Below, in pieces: positions 1 to 10,700 of a stretch of DNA of 64,000 bases. Each line of letters starts with the position of its first letter. Position 1 is the stretch's first letter. The notes beneath the pieces were generated by a model. That model was given only the letters and a program-made list of their open reading frames with translations, made no database searches and was not told the origin of the DNA. The position numbers and the translations under genes are program-made. Source of the stretch: Smallanthus sonchifolius (taxonomy: Eukaryota; Streptophyta; Magnoliopsida; Asterales; Asteraceae); the NCBI GenBank assembly GCA_023525975.1, contig CM042030.1, forward strand, positions 31,490,350 through 31,554,349, written 5' to 3'.

Positions 1-180
1 ATAGGCTTATCAGCAGCATTCATCACTTGTTGCTGCTGATAGGCTTATCAGCAGCATTCATCACCTGTTGCTGCTGATAGGCTTATCAGCAGCATTCATC
101 ACTTGTTGCTGCTGATAGGCTTATCAGCAGCATTCATCACAAGTTGCTGCTGATAGGCTTATCAGCAGCATTATTCTCAT
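1..180 (+). repeat. 38-bp tandem hairpin array in LTR
   Basis: Five consecutive units start 38 bp apart (the ATAGGC of each unit falls at 1, 39, 77 and so on). Each has arms TGCTGCTGATA and TATCAGCAGCA flanking about four bases. The intact C2 LTRs hold four units, so copy number varies within the family. Confidence 0.9.
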
Positions 181-721
181 CTCTGCTGCTGATAGCTTTA
201 TTCTCTGAAGACCAAACGTTGCAGCTGACTATCCATGGGAAGCGCCTCTGACACCTTTCTGCAAAAGCAACTTCCACACTCCAAGCAGAAGGAACCTCAA
301 TGGTGCAACCAATAAAGGACGATGACGCTCTTTTCCAAGCATGCAAACAATGATGCCTAAGAAGACGTTTCAATAAAGTTATCTAGATTAGCCTTTGCGT
401 GTAATTTAGATTAATAAACAAGATCAACGGCTTGTGTTAGATCTGATCCTTAGAATCAAGGGTCTGTCTTGATTCTAAGTTACTATATATATCCTGTAAA
501 CACTTCAAACAAAGTGTGCTTGTGCTTATACTTGCTAGTGCTTGCTGTGCTTTCATAGTGCTTCTTGATAGTGTTTTACTTGTAAACTTGTAATCTCAGA
601 AGTTTAATACAACAGTGCATTTATCAGTATTCTTGTTGTTTACTTGTTTACTTTGTTGGTTGTTATTGTTTTCGCCAATATCAACTAGAATAGAATCACC
701 TTGTAATCTTACGATCCTATA
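1..721 (+). repeat. C2-family LTR, 3' portion, cut by window start
   Basis: This matches the LTRs of the complete element at 30398-39102 from inside the hairpin array to the 3' end. It ends in CCTATA where the intact LTRs end in CCTACA. A TATA-like stretch lies at 484-492, where the intact LTR has CTATAAATA. It abuts the minus-strand Copia C1 coding sequence directly, so it is probably the 3' LTR of an element that inserted into C1 and whose body lies left of the window. A solo LTR is the alternative. Confidence 0.85.
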
Positions 722-1386
722 GTAACATTTTGGAAAGTTTAGGTTGATTAACTTTCACCTCATCAGGTTCTGTTAAAATGCGTCTATCACGGGTAACATT
801 TTTCACTACCTTTGGTTCATCAAGTTGCACTTCCTTAGGAATGCCTTCAACCATTTTATCATCAAAAACTTCATCCTCAGAATCATAGATCATATCTTCA
901 CCAGTTACTGGATTTACTTTCAACACCGTCTTTGGATTAATTTCCTCTTCATGAATAATTTCTGGTTCAACCACATAATTTGCATTGAATGGTGGAGGAA
1001 CAAATCCAATTCCAGCAACCCACTTAGTAGGATCAGCATTAGCATTAAAGTAATCCAATACCACAGATGAATTTTCAAAATTTTCCAGCTTTCTATGTAA
1101 TTTGATCACTTCAGATTCTTTATCAGAAATTTCTTTGTTCTTCTGAGCGACATTTTCATTTCGCTTATCAATCTCAGCATAAGCCATATCCAGATGATAT
1201 GCTTGTTCCTTATATTTCAATCCCAAAGAGTTCAAATCTCTTTTCAAAGACTCAATTCTATCTATACACAACTTATCATTATCTTTCAATTTTTGATTAA
1301 CTGAATGCATCTATTTCATATCACAAATTAAATTTGTATTATCATCCATTACTTTTTGTAGTTTATCTTTTATACTGATGCAATTA
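722..1386 (-). pseudogene. C1 Copia polyprotein, coiled-coil part downstream of the zinc knuckle
   Basis: This continues the C1 reading frame interrupted by T1. Removing T1 and one copy of its AATTA target duplication joins the codons at 14724 and 1381 in frame. One in-frame TAG lies at 1311-1313. The segment is a long heptad-like coiled coil (about 1310 down to 1070), then a proline-rich GIGFVPPPFN stretch. C2 has a similar coiled coil followed by a GLGY motif and prolines, so this is a recurring module of these Copia elements. The frame stops at the LTR fragment at 721. Protease, integrase and RT are not in the window. Function is unknown; a multimerisation segment of Gag is an inference. 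Confidence 0.75.
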
Positions 1387-1443
1387 TGTGACACCCGACA
1401 TTTCAGGTCAATATCCGTACATGTAGTTTATCTTTTATACAGA
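1387..1443 (+). repeat. Remnant of the T1 left LTR plus templated filler
   Basis: Bases 1387-1424 match the first 38 bases of the T1 LTR at 4231. Bases 1422-1440 repeat 1357-1375, which lie in flanking C1 sequence outside the element. At 1444 the sequence joins the internal region at the position equivalent to 9596. About 5.5 kb (rest of LTR, leader, gag, protease) is missing. Short patch copying from nearby DNA is typical of end-joining repair. Confidence 0.85.
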
Positions 1444-4195
1444 AGCCGCCCCGGTTGCGCGATCACCGTATCGATTAGCACCTTCTGAAATGCAGGAATT
1501 ATCAAATCAACTCCAGGAGTTGCTTGATAAAGGTTTCATAAGACCGAGTTTCTCACCTTGGGAAGCTCCGGTCCTATTCGTAAAGAAAAAGGATGGAACC
1601 TTTAGGATGTGCATTGATTACCGAGAATTAAACAAGCTTACAATCAAAAACCGATACCCACTTCCTCGAATAGACGATTTGTTCGATCAACTACAAGGTT
1701 CTAGCTTCTACTCTAAGATCGATCTACGTTCGGGGTATCATCAACTAAGAATCCAAGAAGAAGATTTACCAAAGACGGCATTTAGGACTCGTTATGGCCA
1801 CTACGAATTCCTAGTTATGCCGTTTGGTTTGACGAACGCACCAGCTGTTTTTATGGATCTCATGAACCGAGTGTGCAAGCCATACTTGGATAAATTCATG
1901 ATAGTATTTATCGACGATATATTAATATATTCACGAACCAAGGAGGATCATGAACATCATCTGAAATTAATCTTAGAACTACTCAGGAACGAGAAACTTT
2001 ACGCAAAATTCTCTAAGTGTGAGTTTTGGATCCGAGAAGTGCATTTTCTTGGACATGTCATCAACAAGGAAGGAATTCACGTTGATCCATCTAAAATTGA
2101 AGCGATCAAAAACTGGGAAGCACCAAAGACTCCGACCGAAGTGCGTCAATTTTTGGGTTTGGCCGGTTATTACAGACGATTCATTGAGATTTTTTCAAAA
2201 ATAGCCTTGCCTTTAACTACATTAACCCAGAAAGAAAAGAAGTTTGATTGGAGTGACAAGCAAGAGTCAGCTTTCCAATTACTGAAGCAGAAGCTGTGTA
2301 GTGCACCGATCTTATCCCTTCCTGAGGGATTCAACAATTTTGTCGTATACTGCGATGCATCACACCAATGACTTGGCTGTGTGTTAATGCAAAGAGACAA
2401 AGTCATCGCATATGCCTCACGAAAACTAAAAGTTTACGAAAAGAATTATACGACCCACGACTTGGAGTTGGGCGTAGTTGTGTTTGCGCTCAAGATTTGG
2501 AGACATTATCTTTATGGTACGAGATGCACTATTTTTACTGATCACAAGAGTCTCCAACATATCTTTGATCAAAAAGAACTTAACATGAGACAACGTCGTT
2601 GGGTAGAACTACTAAACGACTATGATTGTGATATCAAGTACCATCCCGGGAAAGCCAATGTCGTAGCAGACGCCTTAAGTCGCAAGGAACGAGTTAAAAC
2701 TCTTCGTGTTCGTGCCCTAGGATTAACAATTCATACGAGTCTTACTACCCAAATCCGAATAGCACAACAAGAAGCACTTAAGGAAAAGAACATCCAAAAT
2801 GAAGCACTACGTGGAATGATCAAACAATTGGAGTCTAAGTCAGATGATACGTTTTACTTCATGGATAGAATTTGGGTGCCGAGTAACGGTAACTTACGTG
2901 GGTTGATTATGGATGAAGCCCACAAGTCTAGGTACTCCATTCACCCGGGTTCAGATAAGATGTATAAGGATCTAAAAGAATTATATTGGTGGCCCAATAT
3001 GAAAGGAGATATTGCCACATATGTCAGTAAATGCTTAACGTGTTCAAAAGTAAAAGCCGAACATCAAAAACCGTCTGGCTTGTTACAACAACCCGAAATT
3101 CCCCAATGGAAATGGGTACAGATTTCTATGGATTTCATCACGAAATTACCCAAGACGTCGAGCGGGTATGACGCGATATGGGTAATTGTCGATCGTCTGA
3201 CAAAATCAGCTCATTTTCTACCCATCAAAGAGACGGATAAAACCGAGAAACTTGCAAAGCTTTATATTAAGGAAATTGTGGCTAGGCATGGAGTGCCAAT
3301 TTCTATTATCTCTGATAGAGACAGCAGATTCGTGTCTAGAATCTGGAAATCATTACAAGAAGCCATGGGCACACGTCTTGACATGAGCACGGCATATCAC
3401 CCACAAACAGATGGTCAAAGCGAAAAGACCATTCAAACTTTATAGGATATGCTCTGTGCGTGTGTAATTGATTTCGGAGGAAATTGGGATACTCATTTAC
3501 CGTTGGCAGAGTTTTCCTATAATAACAGCTACCACACGAGCATCAAGGCAGCTCCGTTTGAAGCTTTATATGGTCGTAAATGCCACTCACCGCTATGTTG
3601 GGCGGAAGCTGGTGAAAAACATTTGACAGGCCCTGAGATTGTCCAGGAAACCACTGATAAGATCTTCAAAATTAAGGACCGTCTGAAAGCGGCCCGAGAC
3701 AGACAGAAGAGCTATGCTGATAACCGACGGAAACCATTAGAATTTCAAATTGGTGACCGAGTAATGTTAAAAGTCTCACCATGGAAAGGCGTTGCAAGGT
3801 TTGGTAACCGTGGTAAGCTCAACCCTAGATACGTTGGACCGTTTGAAATACTGTCTAGGGTTGGCCCTGTAGCCTACAAGCTCAAGCTACCGCAAGAACT
3901 AAGCAACGTACACGATACATTTCATGTGTCTAATCTCAAAAAGTGCTTGTCAGACGAGACTTTGATCATACCGCCTAATGAAATTAAAATTGATGATAAA
4001 CTTCATTTCATCGAGGAACCGATTGAGATTACAGATTGGAAAGTTCAAAGGCTGAGACGTAGTCGTATCAAACTAGTTAAAGTACGTTGGAACTCAAAAC
4101 GTGGTCCTGAGTATACATGGGAACGAGAAGATCAAATGAAAACGAAATACCCCTCCTTGTTTAAGGATACACCAGTTCAAGATGGCATGAACTGA
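1444..4195 (+). pseudogene. T1 truncated pol: RT, RNase H, integrase, chromodomain
   Basis: A 5'-truncated copy of pol, beginning just before the RT. Visible: RT (FRMCIDYRELNKL near 1600, catalytic FIDDILIYS near 1910), RNase H (YCDASHQ near 2350, DALSRKE near 2670), integrase zinc-binding HHCC region near 2910-3060 (CLTCSK), catalytic core with MDFITKLP, and a C-terminal chromodomain (about 4010-4180). TGA at 2369-2371 replaces a glycine codon and TAG at 3443-3445 replaces a glutamate codon. Both stops recur at the same places in the downstream copy. All pieces are in one frame. With no gag or protease, it cannot be active. Confidence 0.93.
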
Positions 4196-4230
4196 AATTT
4201 CGGGACGAAATTCTGTTAACATGGGGAGAA
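4196..4230 (+). promoter_or_regulatory. T1 hairpin and polypurine tract (first copy)
   Basis: Right after the pol stop codon an inverted repeat AATTTCG / CGAAATT (4196-4202 and 4206-4212) encloses GGA. The polypurine tract (about 4219-4230) abuts the LTR. The same layout is seen at 12348-12382, and in T2, T4 and L2. Confidence 0.8.
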
Positions 4231-6566
4231 TGTGACACCCGACATTTCAGGTCAATATCCGTACATGTTATAAACAAGTTTACATCATAATTGTTTTCGT
4301 GATTTACTTAATTTCACAATCAAGGACATTAAGGTCTAACAAAAACCGTACATTGTCTCATTTCATATTTTGGTAATTCTAGGAGTTACCGGTTCACGTA
4401 CCATATAAACCGACTAATACGAACGTTTGTGGTGAAATTAAATAACCAGAAAAATATCTAGACGTATATGTTACACAAATTTTTACGTTGGTCAATAAGT
4501 TATTTTTAGAATAAATCATATAATATATGTAAAAGTAAACTAACAAACCCTCTCGAAGACGTTACCATGTAGCGTCACCTTTAGGTACTCATACCTACAA
4601 ATAATCACCTCAACAAATTATACAATTCAAAATTTCAATATTTTTCTTTAACGAGCCATAAACTTGATAAATTTGTAATACCGTGAAGAACTCAAACCGA
4701 ATTTATTTACCATTAAAAACTCTAATCAATATTAAGTTACACTTAAATCTAATTATTTGATTTATTTAACCCTAAACCCAAATATATCAATCGGCCGAGA
4801 CAAGTGGGTCTTTTCCCCCCAACTCCTTGACTTTCTTAACCAAGTTTCAGAGAGAAACCCATACCTTAATAGTGAGAATTCTGATATAAACCATACCACT
4901 TCAATCACCTTTCTCATAATTCCTTTTTATCTCTCATTTCTTACGGCAATTTTCCCCATTTCTCTTCAAATCGAAGTCAAGTTTTAAGGCAAAATCCACC
5001 ATATTTCGGTATTATAAGGAGCTTCCAAGGATTTCTAACCAAGAGAATTCAAGACCATCTTCTCTGTTTCTCTCAAAAATCATCATCTCTGTTTAGAGGT
5101 AAAAACTCAATATTATTCATATTATTTTCTTTAAAACCATAGCTAAACATACAGTTTATTCGAACGTAAGTAAAATAACCAGAAAAGTGTGTCGAATTCA
5201 AGATTTAAAACATGAATATACGCGTATATGTATGAATAAAGTTTTGAAACTGATTCTGTCAATTTAAAATTTCAGTAATCGAAACTAGGAGTTTCGATAC
5301 CTGTTTGCTCAATCGAAACTAGGTAGTTTCGATACCTATTACTTAATCGAAACCAGGTAGTTTCGATACCTATTACTCAATCGAAACTAGGTAGTTTCGA
5401 TACCTATTACTCAATCGAAACTAGGTAGTTTCAATACCTGTTTACTCAATCGAAACTAGGTAGTTTCGATACCTATTACTTAATCGAAACCAGGTAGTTT
5501 CGATACCTGTTTTGCTCAATCGAAACTAGGAAGTTTCGACATCTGTTCTGTTCAATCAAAACTAAGAAAGTTTTGATACCTGTTCATCAGTCCCATGGGG
5601 CAGTAACTTAGAACTATTTTATAACGAAACAAGTGTTGAAAAACTAAAAAGATATTTAAACAAAAGCAATCAGATTTGCTAAGTCGGTGAACAATTTGAA
5701 TATGAGACATTCGGTCATAACACGAATTACCCTTTTTGTAATTAGGGTACGAATAGTCAAATTTGACTAGAACAATTATCATTGCAAGCATACACAAACT
5801 CAATGTAAGTTTCACAGCCCCTTTTTACTGTTTTCAATATTTGGGGGAAGAACATACTTACAACTATTTTTATGTGATAACAAGAGAATAAGACTCGACT
5901 TTTATGTTTACATGAGTTAAACGATTTTAGGCCGCTAGAGTCCCCTGGAACAATTTAGTAACCATTAACTGTAGCCTAGGGTCCTATGAATAGTACTATA
6001 GAGAGTGACGTCTCCCGGTCATGGTTAGTCGCGCTAACCACAATCTGGAGGATTTATGGCCGCATAGAACCGGATAACGAAATTAGGGGCGAAGAACAAT
6101 TGTCATGGTTTGGTTACGGCTCATGTAGGAACATATTATTTGTATTCCTAGCTAGTTTACAAATGGGTCAACAATTCTTATTCTGATTATCACATGCAAC
6201 TGGAACTATTTACGAACAATTGAATTTTACAAAGATCTATTTGATTTAAACCTGTGAACTCACCAACCTCGTGTTGACAATTTTAAGTATGTTTTTCAGG
6301 AAATTGACGTAATCGCAAGGTTAGCAATGTAGATTACATGCATGCACGATGGATACAACTATCATGGGGATTTCTCTTGTATAACTCATTGTAATAGAGT
6401 CATATTTGCGAAATCTTCACTTTTGTAAACCCAATTTACATTTTTGAAATGTAAAACTTTAAACTTGTTTATGTATCGATTTATCATGTATGTGTTTGGG
6501 GTAATCATATGCTTTGGAAACCATGTAATGTTACGCCTCGTGTTTCCGCCTTGGCGGGGTGTGACA
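4231..6566 (+). repeat. T1 middle LTR (hybrid), 2336 bp
   Basis: Starts TGTGACACC and ends GTGACA, followed directly by a PBS, so it serves as the 5' LTR of the complete internal region. The first ~2035 bp look identical to the right LTR and the last ~300 bp carry about nine differences. It holds a nine-unit hairpin array (5278-5580) and an inverted repeat GGTTAG / CTAACC around TCGCG (6023-6039) found in several other LTRs here. Short ORFs in it (for example 5986-6186) have no family resemblance and are not called. Confidence 0.95.
5278..5580 (+). repeat. Nine-unit TCGAAACTA hairpin array in T1 LTR
   Basis: Units start at 5278, 5312, 5346, 5380, 5414, 5449, 5483, 5519 and 5555, a 34-36 bp period. 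The typical unit has arms ATCGAAACTA and TAGTTTCGAT around GG, followed by about 12 bp such as ACCTATTACTCA. The last unit is degraded in both arms but stays self-complementary (TCAAAACT / AGTTTTGA). Confidence 0.95.
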
Positions 6567-6570
6567 GATT

Positions 6571-6583
6571 TGGTATCAGAGCC
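6571..6583 (+). promoter_or_regulatory. T1 primer binding site (tRNA-iMet type)
   Basis: TGGTATCAGAGCC begins four bases after the LTR end. It is complementary to the 3' end of plant initiator methionine tRNA, the usual primer for these elements. Confidence 0.93.
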
Positions 6584-6712
6584 ATTGATTATAGCGAACT
6601 AGAAGTCTAAAATGGAACCTAGTCTATAATTTAAATGAGTCACTAAAACGTTTTCATTGCATAAGCATTGCATAACCAGTCATCATGTCATGTGGATATT
6701 GTAGTCACAAGC

Positions 6713-7471
6713 ATGTCGTCACATTCACACTCCGACCCCGACTCTACCTCTGAATCCAACGTGGAACTTTCCGACACACGCCCCAAAAATCGAGTACAAG
6801 TTCACAGCTCCACACCACCAAATGTTGCCCTGGGAGAACCGCCTATCGTCTACCGAAAGAAAAGCGGAGGACCAGTTATGGTAAAGAGTGCTAGGAAGAA
6901 GGTTCGATTTCCACGCAAGAGAACCCTGGCAGCCTGTGACCCGAAAAACTTGGAGACTGATGAGGAACCACCTAGGCAACGACCCTGTTACCACCCTACG
7001 GTGGGGACTATCCATTGGATGCCCCGTACCCTGGCACGATGGAGGGAGATGGAGAGCATCCCCTCTACCTTTGAGCTCGGAGAGTCCTCCAACTCCTCAA
7101 CACCCCTACCCCACACTGGGGAAGCCATGGAGCTCACAGTGCCTACATTGGTAGCACGCGTTCATACGCACGAGGAACGTCTTGATGACCTCCTAGATGA
7201 TATCCTGGCACATGGGGATGCAGCCATGCGACTACGTCAAGGGCTCGGATCTCGAGTACAGACGCTGAAGGACAACACCCGAGACATACAGGGTGCCACT
7301 GACTACCTAGGGTTGAGAGCTGATATGGACTGGCAGTTCACTCTCATGGTCCGAGACATGGTGGAGGCGCTGGAAGAAAGGACTTTGGCTGCAGAATTTG
7401 TGGCTAGGGCTAGCTTTGTCATGGCAGGACTTGCCATGATGATTGGATTGTACTCCCACTTCTTCTTTTAA
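6713..7471 (+). CDS. T1 pre-gag ORF, 252 residues, unknown function
   Basis: An uninterrupted ORF between PBS and gag. The open frame begins upstream, but 6713 is the first in-frame ATG. The N-terminus is Ser/Asp/Glu rich. A basic stretch (KSARKKVRFPRKR, about residues 62-74) could be a nuclear or nucleic-acid-binding signal. A helical segment follows from about residue 140. The C-terminus is hydrophobic (ASFVMAGLAMMIGLYSHFFF), compatible with a membrane anchor. I do not recognise the protein. The sister element T2 lacks almost all of it. An unrelated-looking acidic coiled-coil ORF sits in the same place in T3 (63714-64000). It is intact although gag-pol beside it is broken. Its function is unknown. 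Confidence 0.65.
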   Translation: MSSHSHSDPDSTSESNVELSDTRPKNRVQVHSSTPPNVALGEPPIVYRKKSGGPVMVKSARKKVRFPRKRTLAACDPKNLETDEEPPRQRPCYHPTVGTIHWMPRTLARWREMESIPSTFELGESSNSSTPLPHTGEAMELTVPTLVARVHTHEERLDDLLDDILAHGDAAMRLRQGLGSRVQTLKDNTRDIQGATDYLGLRADMDWQFTLMVRDMVEALEERTLAAEFVARASFVMAGLAMMIGLYSHFFF

Positions 7472-7727
7472 ACCTATTATGGGCGGGTTGTGCCCATAGC
7501 ACATTATGTAGTTTAAAACTTTGGTACTGATGTGGTCATGTGAACCCATCCCTTTTGTATCCTTGTCTTTTGGAACAATGTACTATGCATGTTTTAACTA
7601 TGTATGTGATGGTTTATGTTGTAATGATGGTTGTTTACGTTTGATGTTGTTGTATCCTTATGTCATGATCAATCATTATTATTATATAATGTTCTTTCTT
7701 TTTAATTGATATGTTAGAAAGAACGTC
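7472..7727 (+). other. Spacer between T1 pre-gag ORF and gag
   Basis: About 256 bp, T-rich toward its end, with no coding signal. The corresponding stretch is missing from T2. Confidence 0.5.
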
Positions 7728-10700
7728 ATGGCACCTAAGCGTAGGACACCCCGTGACACTACTGGTGACAACAACGAGACGATTTCCCCAAACGTGGAGC
7801 AACTCATAGCACAGCGAGTAGCTGCTTCTATGGAGCAGTATGAAGCGAATCGAAATAGTGGAGGAGGAAACGGCAGTGGTACCGGCGAAGGAGGTGCAGG
7901 AGGTAACGGTACAGCCGGAGGTTCCGGAGGTAATAGAATAAATAAGCCGTAACACATAGTCATGATCCGAGTTAATGACGTTATGACTTGTAATTCTACA
8001 GATGCTCCAAATAGGAAGTGCTCCTACAAGGCCTTTCTATCTTGCAACCCCCGCAACTTCAATGGCTTCGAGGGTGCAGTTGGGCTAATGAGATGGATAG
8101 AAAAGCTGGAATCGGTGATTGATATTAGTGAATGCACCGCTGACTGCATGGTGAATTATTCTACATGCACGCTCACTGATAAGGCTTTAACTTGGTGGAA
8201 TTCACAAGTGAAAACCCTGGGAAGACAGATTGCATACCAACTGACTTGGGAGGAGCTGAAAGCCATGATGACTGAGGAGTACTGTCCTCGAAATGAGTTG
8301 CAAAAGATCGAATCTGAAATGTGGAATTTACAAATGATAGGAGATGATGTGGCTGGTTACACTGACCGATTCAATGAGTTAGCAAGTTTAGTTCCACACA
8401 TGGTTACCCCAGAATACAAGAAGTTGAAAGATATTTGTGGGGTCTTGCACCTCAAATCCGAAGCCTGGTGACTTCATCGAACCCTATGGATGCCAAGAGC
8501 GCTATAATTCTAGCTTTCAAGCTAAGAGATAATGCTGTGCGTGATGGTTTGTTTGAGAAGAAGGAGACCGAGGAAGGAAGGTCTGGGGAAAAGAGGAAAT
8601 GGTTTGGAAAACCAAGTAATCAAAACAAGAATCAAACTTACAAGAGACCTGGAACTATGAAAGCCTTATGCTGTCAACACTGTGGAACAAAATGGATATC
8701 TTGGAACACGACCGAAGTGTGACAAGTGTGGATATCATCACAGTGGAAGGTGTACCCAATGTGGAAAGTGTAAAAAGTATGGGCATCTAGCCCATAACTG
8801 TTGGAACAATGCGAACCCTCATAAGATCAATCAAGTAGCAGGAAAGGTCAAACCAGGAGCAGAAAGGATGAATCAGGGATGCTTTGAGTGTGGAGATCCA
8901 AAGCACTTTAGAAAAGACTGTCCAAAGTTGAAGAACCGAAACGACAATCAGGCCCGTGGAAGAGCATTTGTGATGGGGCCTGGTGATGCACGACAAGATC
9001 CGAACATTGTCACTGGTACGTTCCCGATAAATAATCACTATGCCTCTATACTTTTCGATACGGGTGCTGATATGAGTTTTGTGACAAATGAATTTAAGTC
9101 CCTACTCGGTATTAAGCCCAGCAAACTAGACCAAAATTATACAATTGAATTAGCAAACGGGAAATTAATTAAAACTGAAGAAGTCATTCAGGGTTGTACT
9201 CTATGTTTGAAAAACCACACATTTAGTATAGACCTGTTACCTGTTGACCTAGGAAGTTTTGACGTTGTTATTGGTATGGATTGGTTGTCGAAGAATCACG
9301 CCGAGATTGTTTGTTTTGAGAAGATTGTTCATATTCCCCTCCCAAAAGGAGAAGTTCTTTCGGTTCAAGGTGAGAAAAGTGGAGTGACATTGAGGATGAT
9401 AAACTGTATGAAAGCTCGTAAGTACCTACGTAAAGGCTATTGCGTGTTCCTGGCTCATGTCGTCATGAAGAAACCCGAGGAACGTCGACTTGAAGACATA
9501 CCAATCGTTAAGGATTACCCCGAAGTTTTTCCTGAAGACTTACCTGGATTACCACCACCAAGGCAAGTCGAATTCCGAATCGACTTGGTACCAGGAGCCG
9601 CCCCGGTTGCGCGATCACCGTATCGATTAGCACCTTCTGAAATGCAGGAATTATCAAATCAACTCCAGGAGTTGCTTGATAAAGGTTTCATAAGACCGAG
9701 TTTCTCACCTTGGGAAGCTCCGGTCCTATTCGTAAAGAAAAAGGATGGAACCTTTAGGATGTGCATTGATTACCGAGAATTAAACAAGCTTACAATCAAA
9801 AACCGATACCCACTTCCTCGAATAGACGATTTGTTCGATCAACTACAAGGTTCTAGCTTCTACTCTAAGATCGATCTACGTTCGGGGTATCATCAACTAA
9901 GAATCCAAGAAGAAGATTTACCAAAGACGGCATTTAGGACTCGTTATGGCCACTACGAATTCCTAGTTATGCCGTTTGGTTTGACGAACGCACCAGCTGT
10001 TTTTATGGATCTCATGAACCGAGTGTGCAAGCCATACTTGGATAAATTCATGATAGTATTTATCGACGATATATTAATATATTCACGAACCAAGGAGGAT
10101 CATGAACATCATCTGAAATTAATCTTAGAACTACTCAGGAACGAGAAACTTTACGCAAAATTCTCTAAGTGTGAGTTTTGGATCCGAGAAGTGCATTTTC
10201 TTGGACATGTCATCAACAAGGAAGGAATTCACGTTGATCCATCTAAAATTGAAGCGATCAAAAACTGGGAAGCACCAAAGACTCCGACCGAAGTGCGTCA
10301 ATTTTTGGGTTTGGCCGGTTATTACAGACGATTCATTGAGATTTTTTCAAAAATAGCCTTGCCTTTAACTACATTAACCCAGAAAGAAAAGAAGTTTGAT
10401 TGGAGTGACAAGCAAGAGTCAGCTTTCCAATTACTGAAGCAGAAGCTGTGTAGTGCACCGATCTTATCCCTTCCTGAGGGATTCAACAATTTTGTCGTAT
10501 ACTGCGATGCATCACACCAATGACTTGGCTGTGTGTTAATGCAAAGAGACAAAGTCATCGCATATGCCTCACGAAAACTAAAAGTTTACGAAAAGAATTA
10601 TACGACCCACGACTTGGAGTTGGGCGTAGTTGTGTTTGCGCTCAAGATTTGGAGACATTATCTTTATGGTACGAGATGCACTATTTTTACTGATCACAAG

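Noticed and set aside
5278..5580. CRISPR-like array of palindromic repeats and short spacers
   Set aside because: The spacers are about 12 bp and near-identical, the array lies in a plant LTR, and it is duplicated in the other LTR.
5986..6186. Small ORFs in T1 LTRs (also 4757-4987, 5552-5815 and copies 8152 bp away)
   Set aside because: LTR sequence without domain or conservation in the related T2 LTR.
6571..6583. tRNA gene
   Set aside because: Only the 3' complement of tRNA-iMet is present, as a primer binding site; no cloverleaf.
7635..7963. Antisense ORFs opposite the gag linker
   Set aside because: Shadows of Gly-rich codons on the coding strand.
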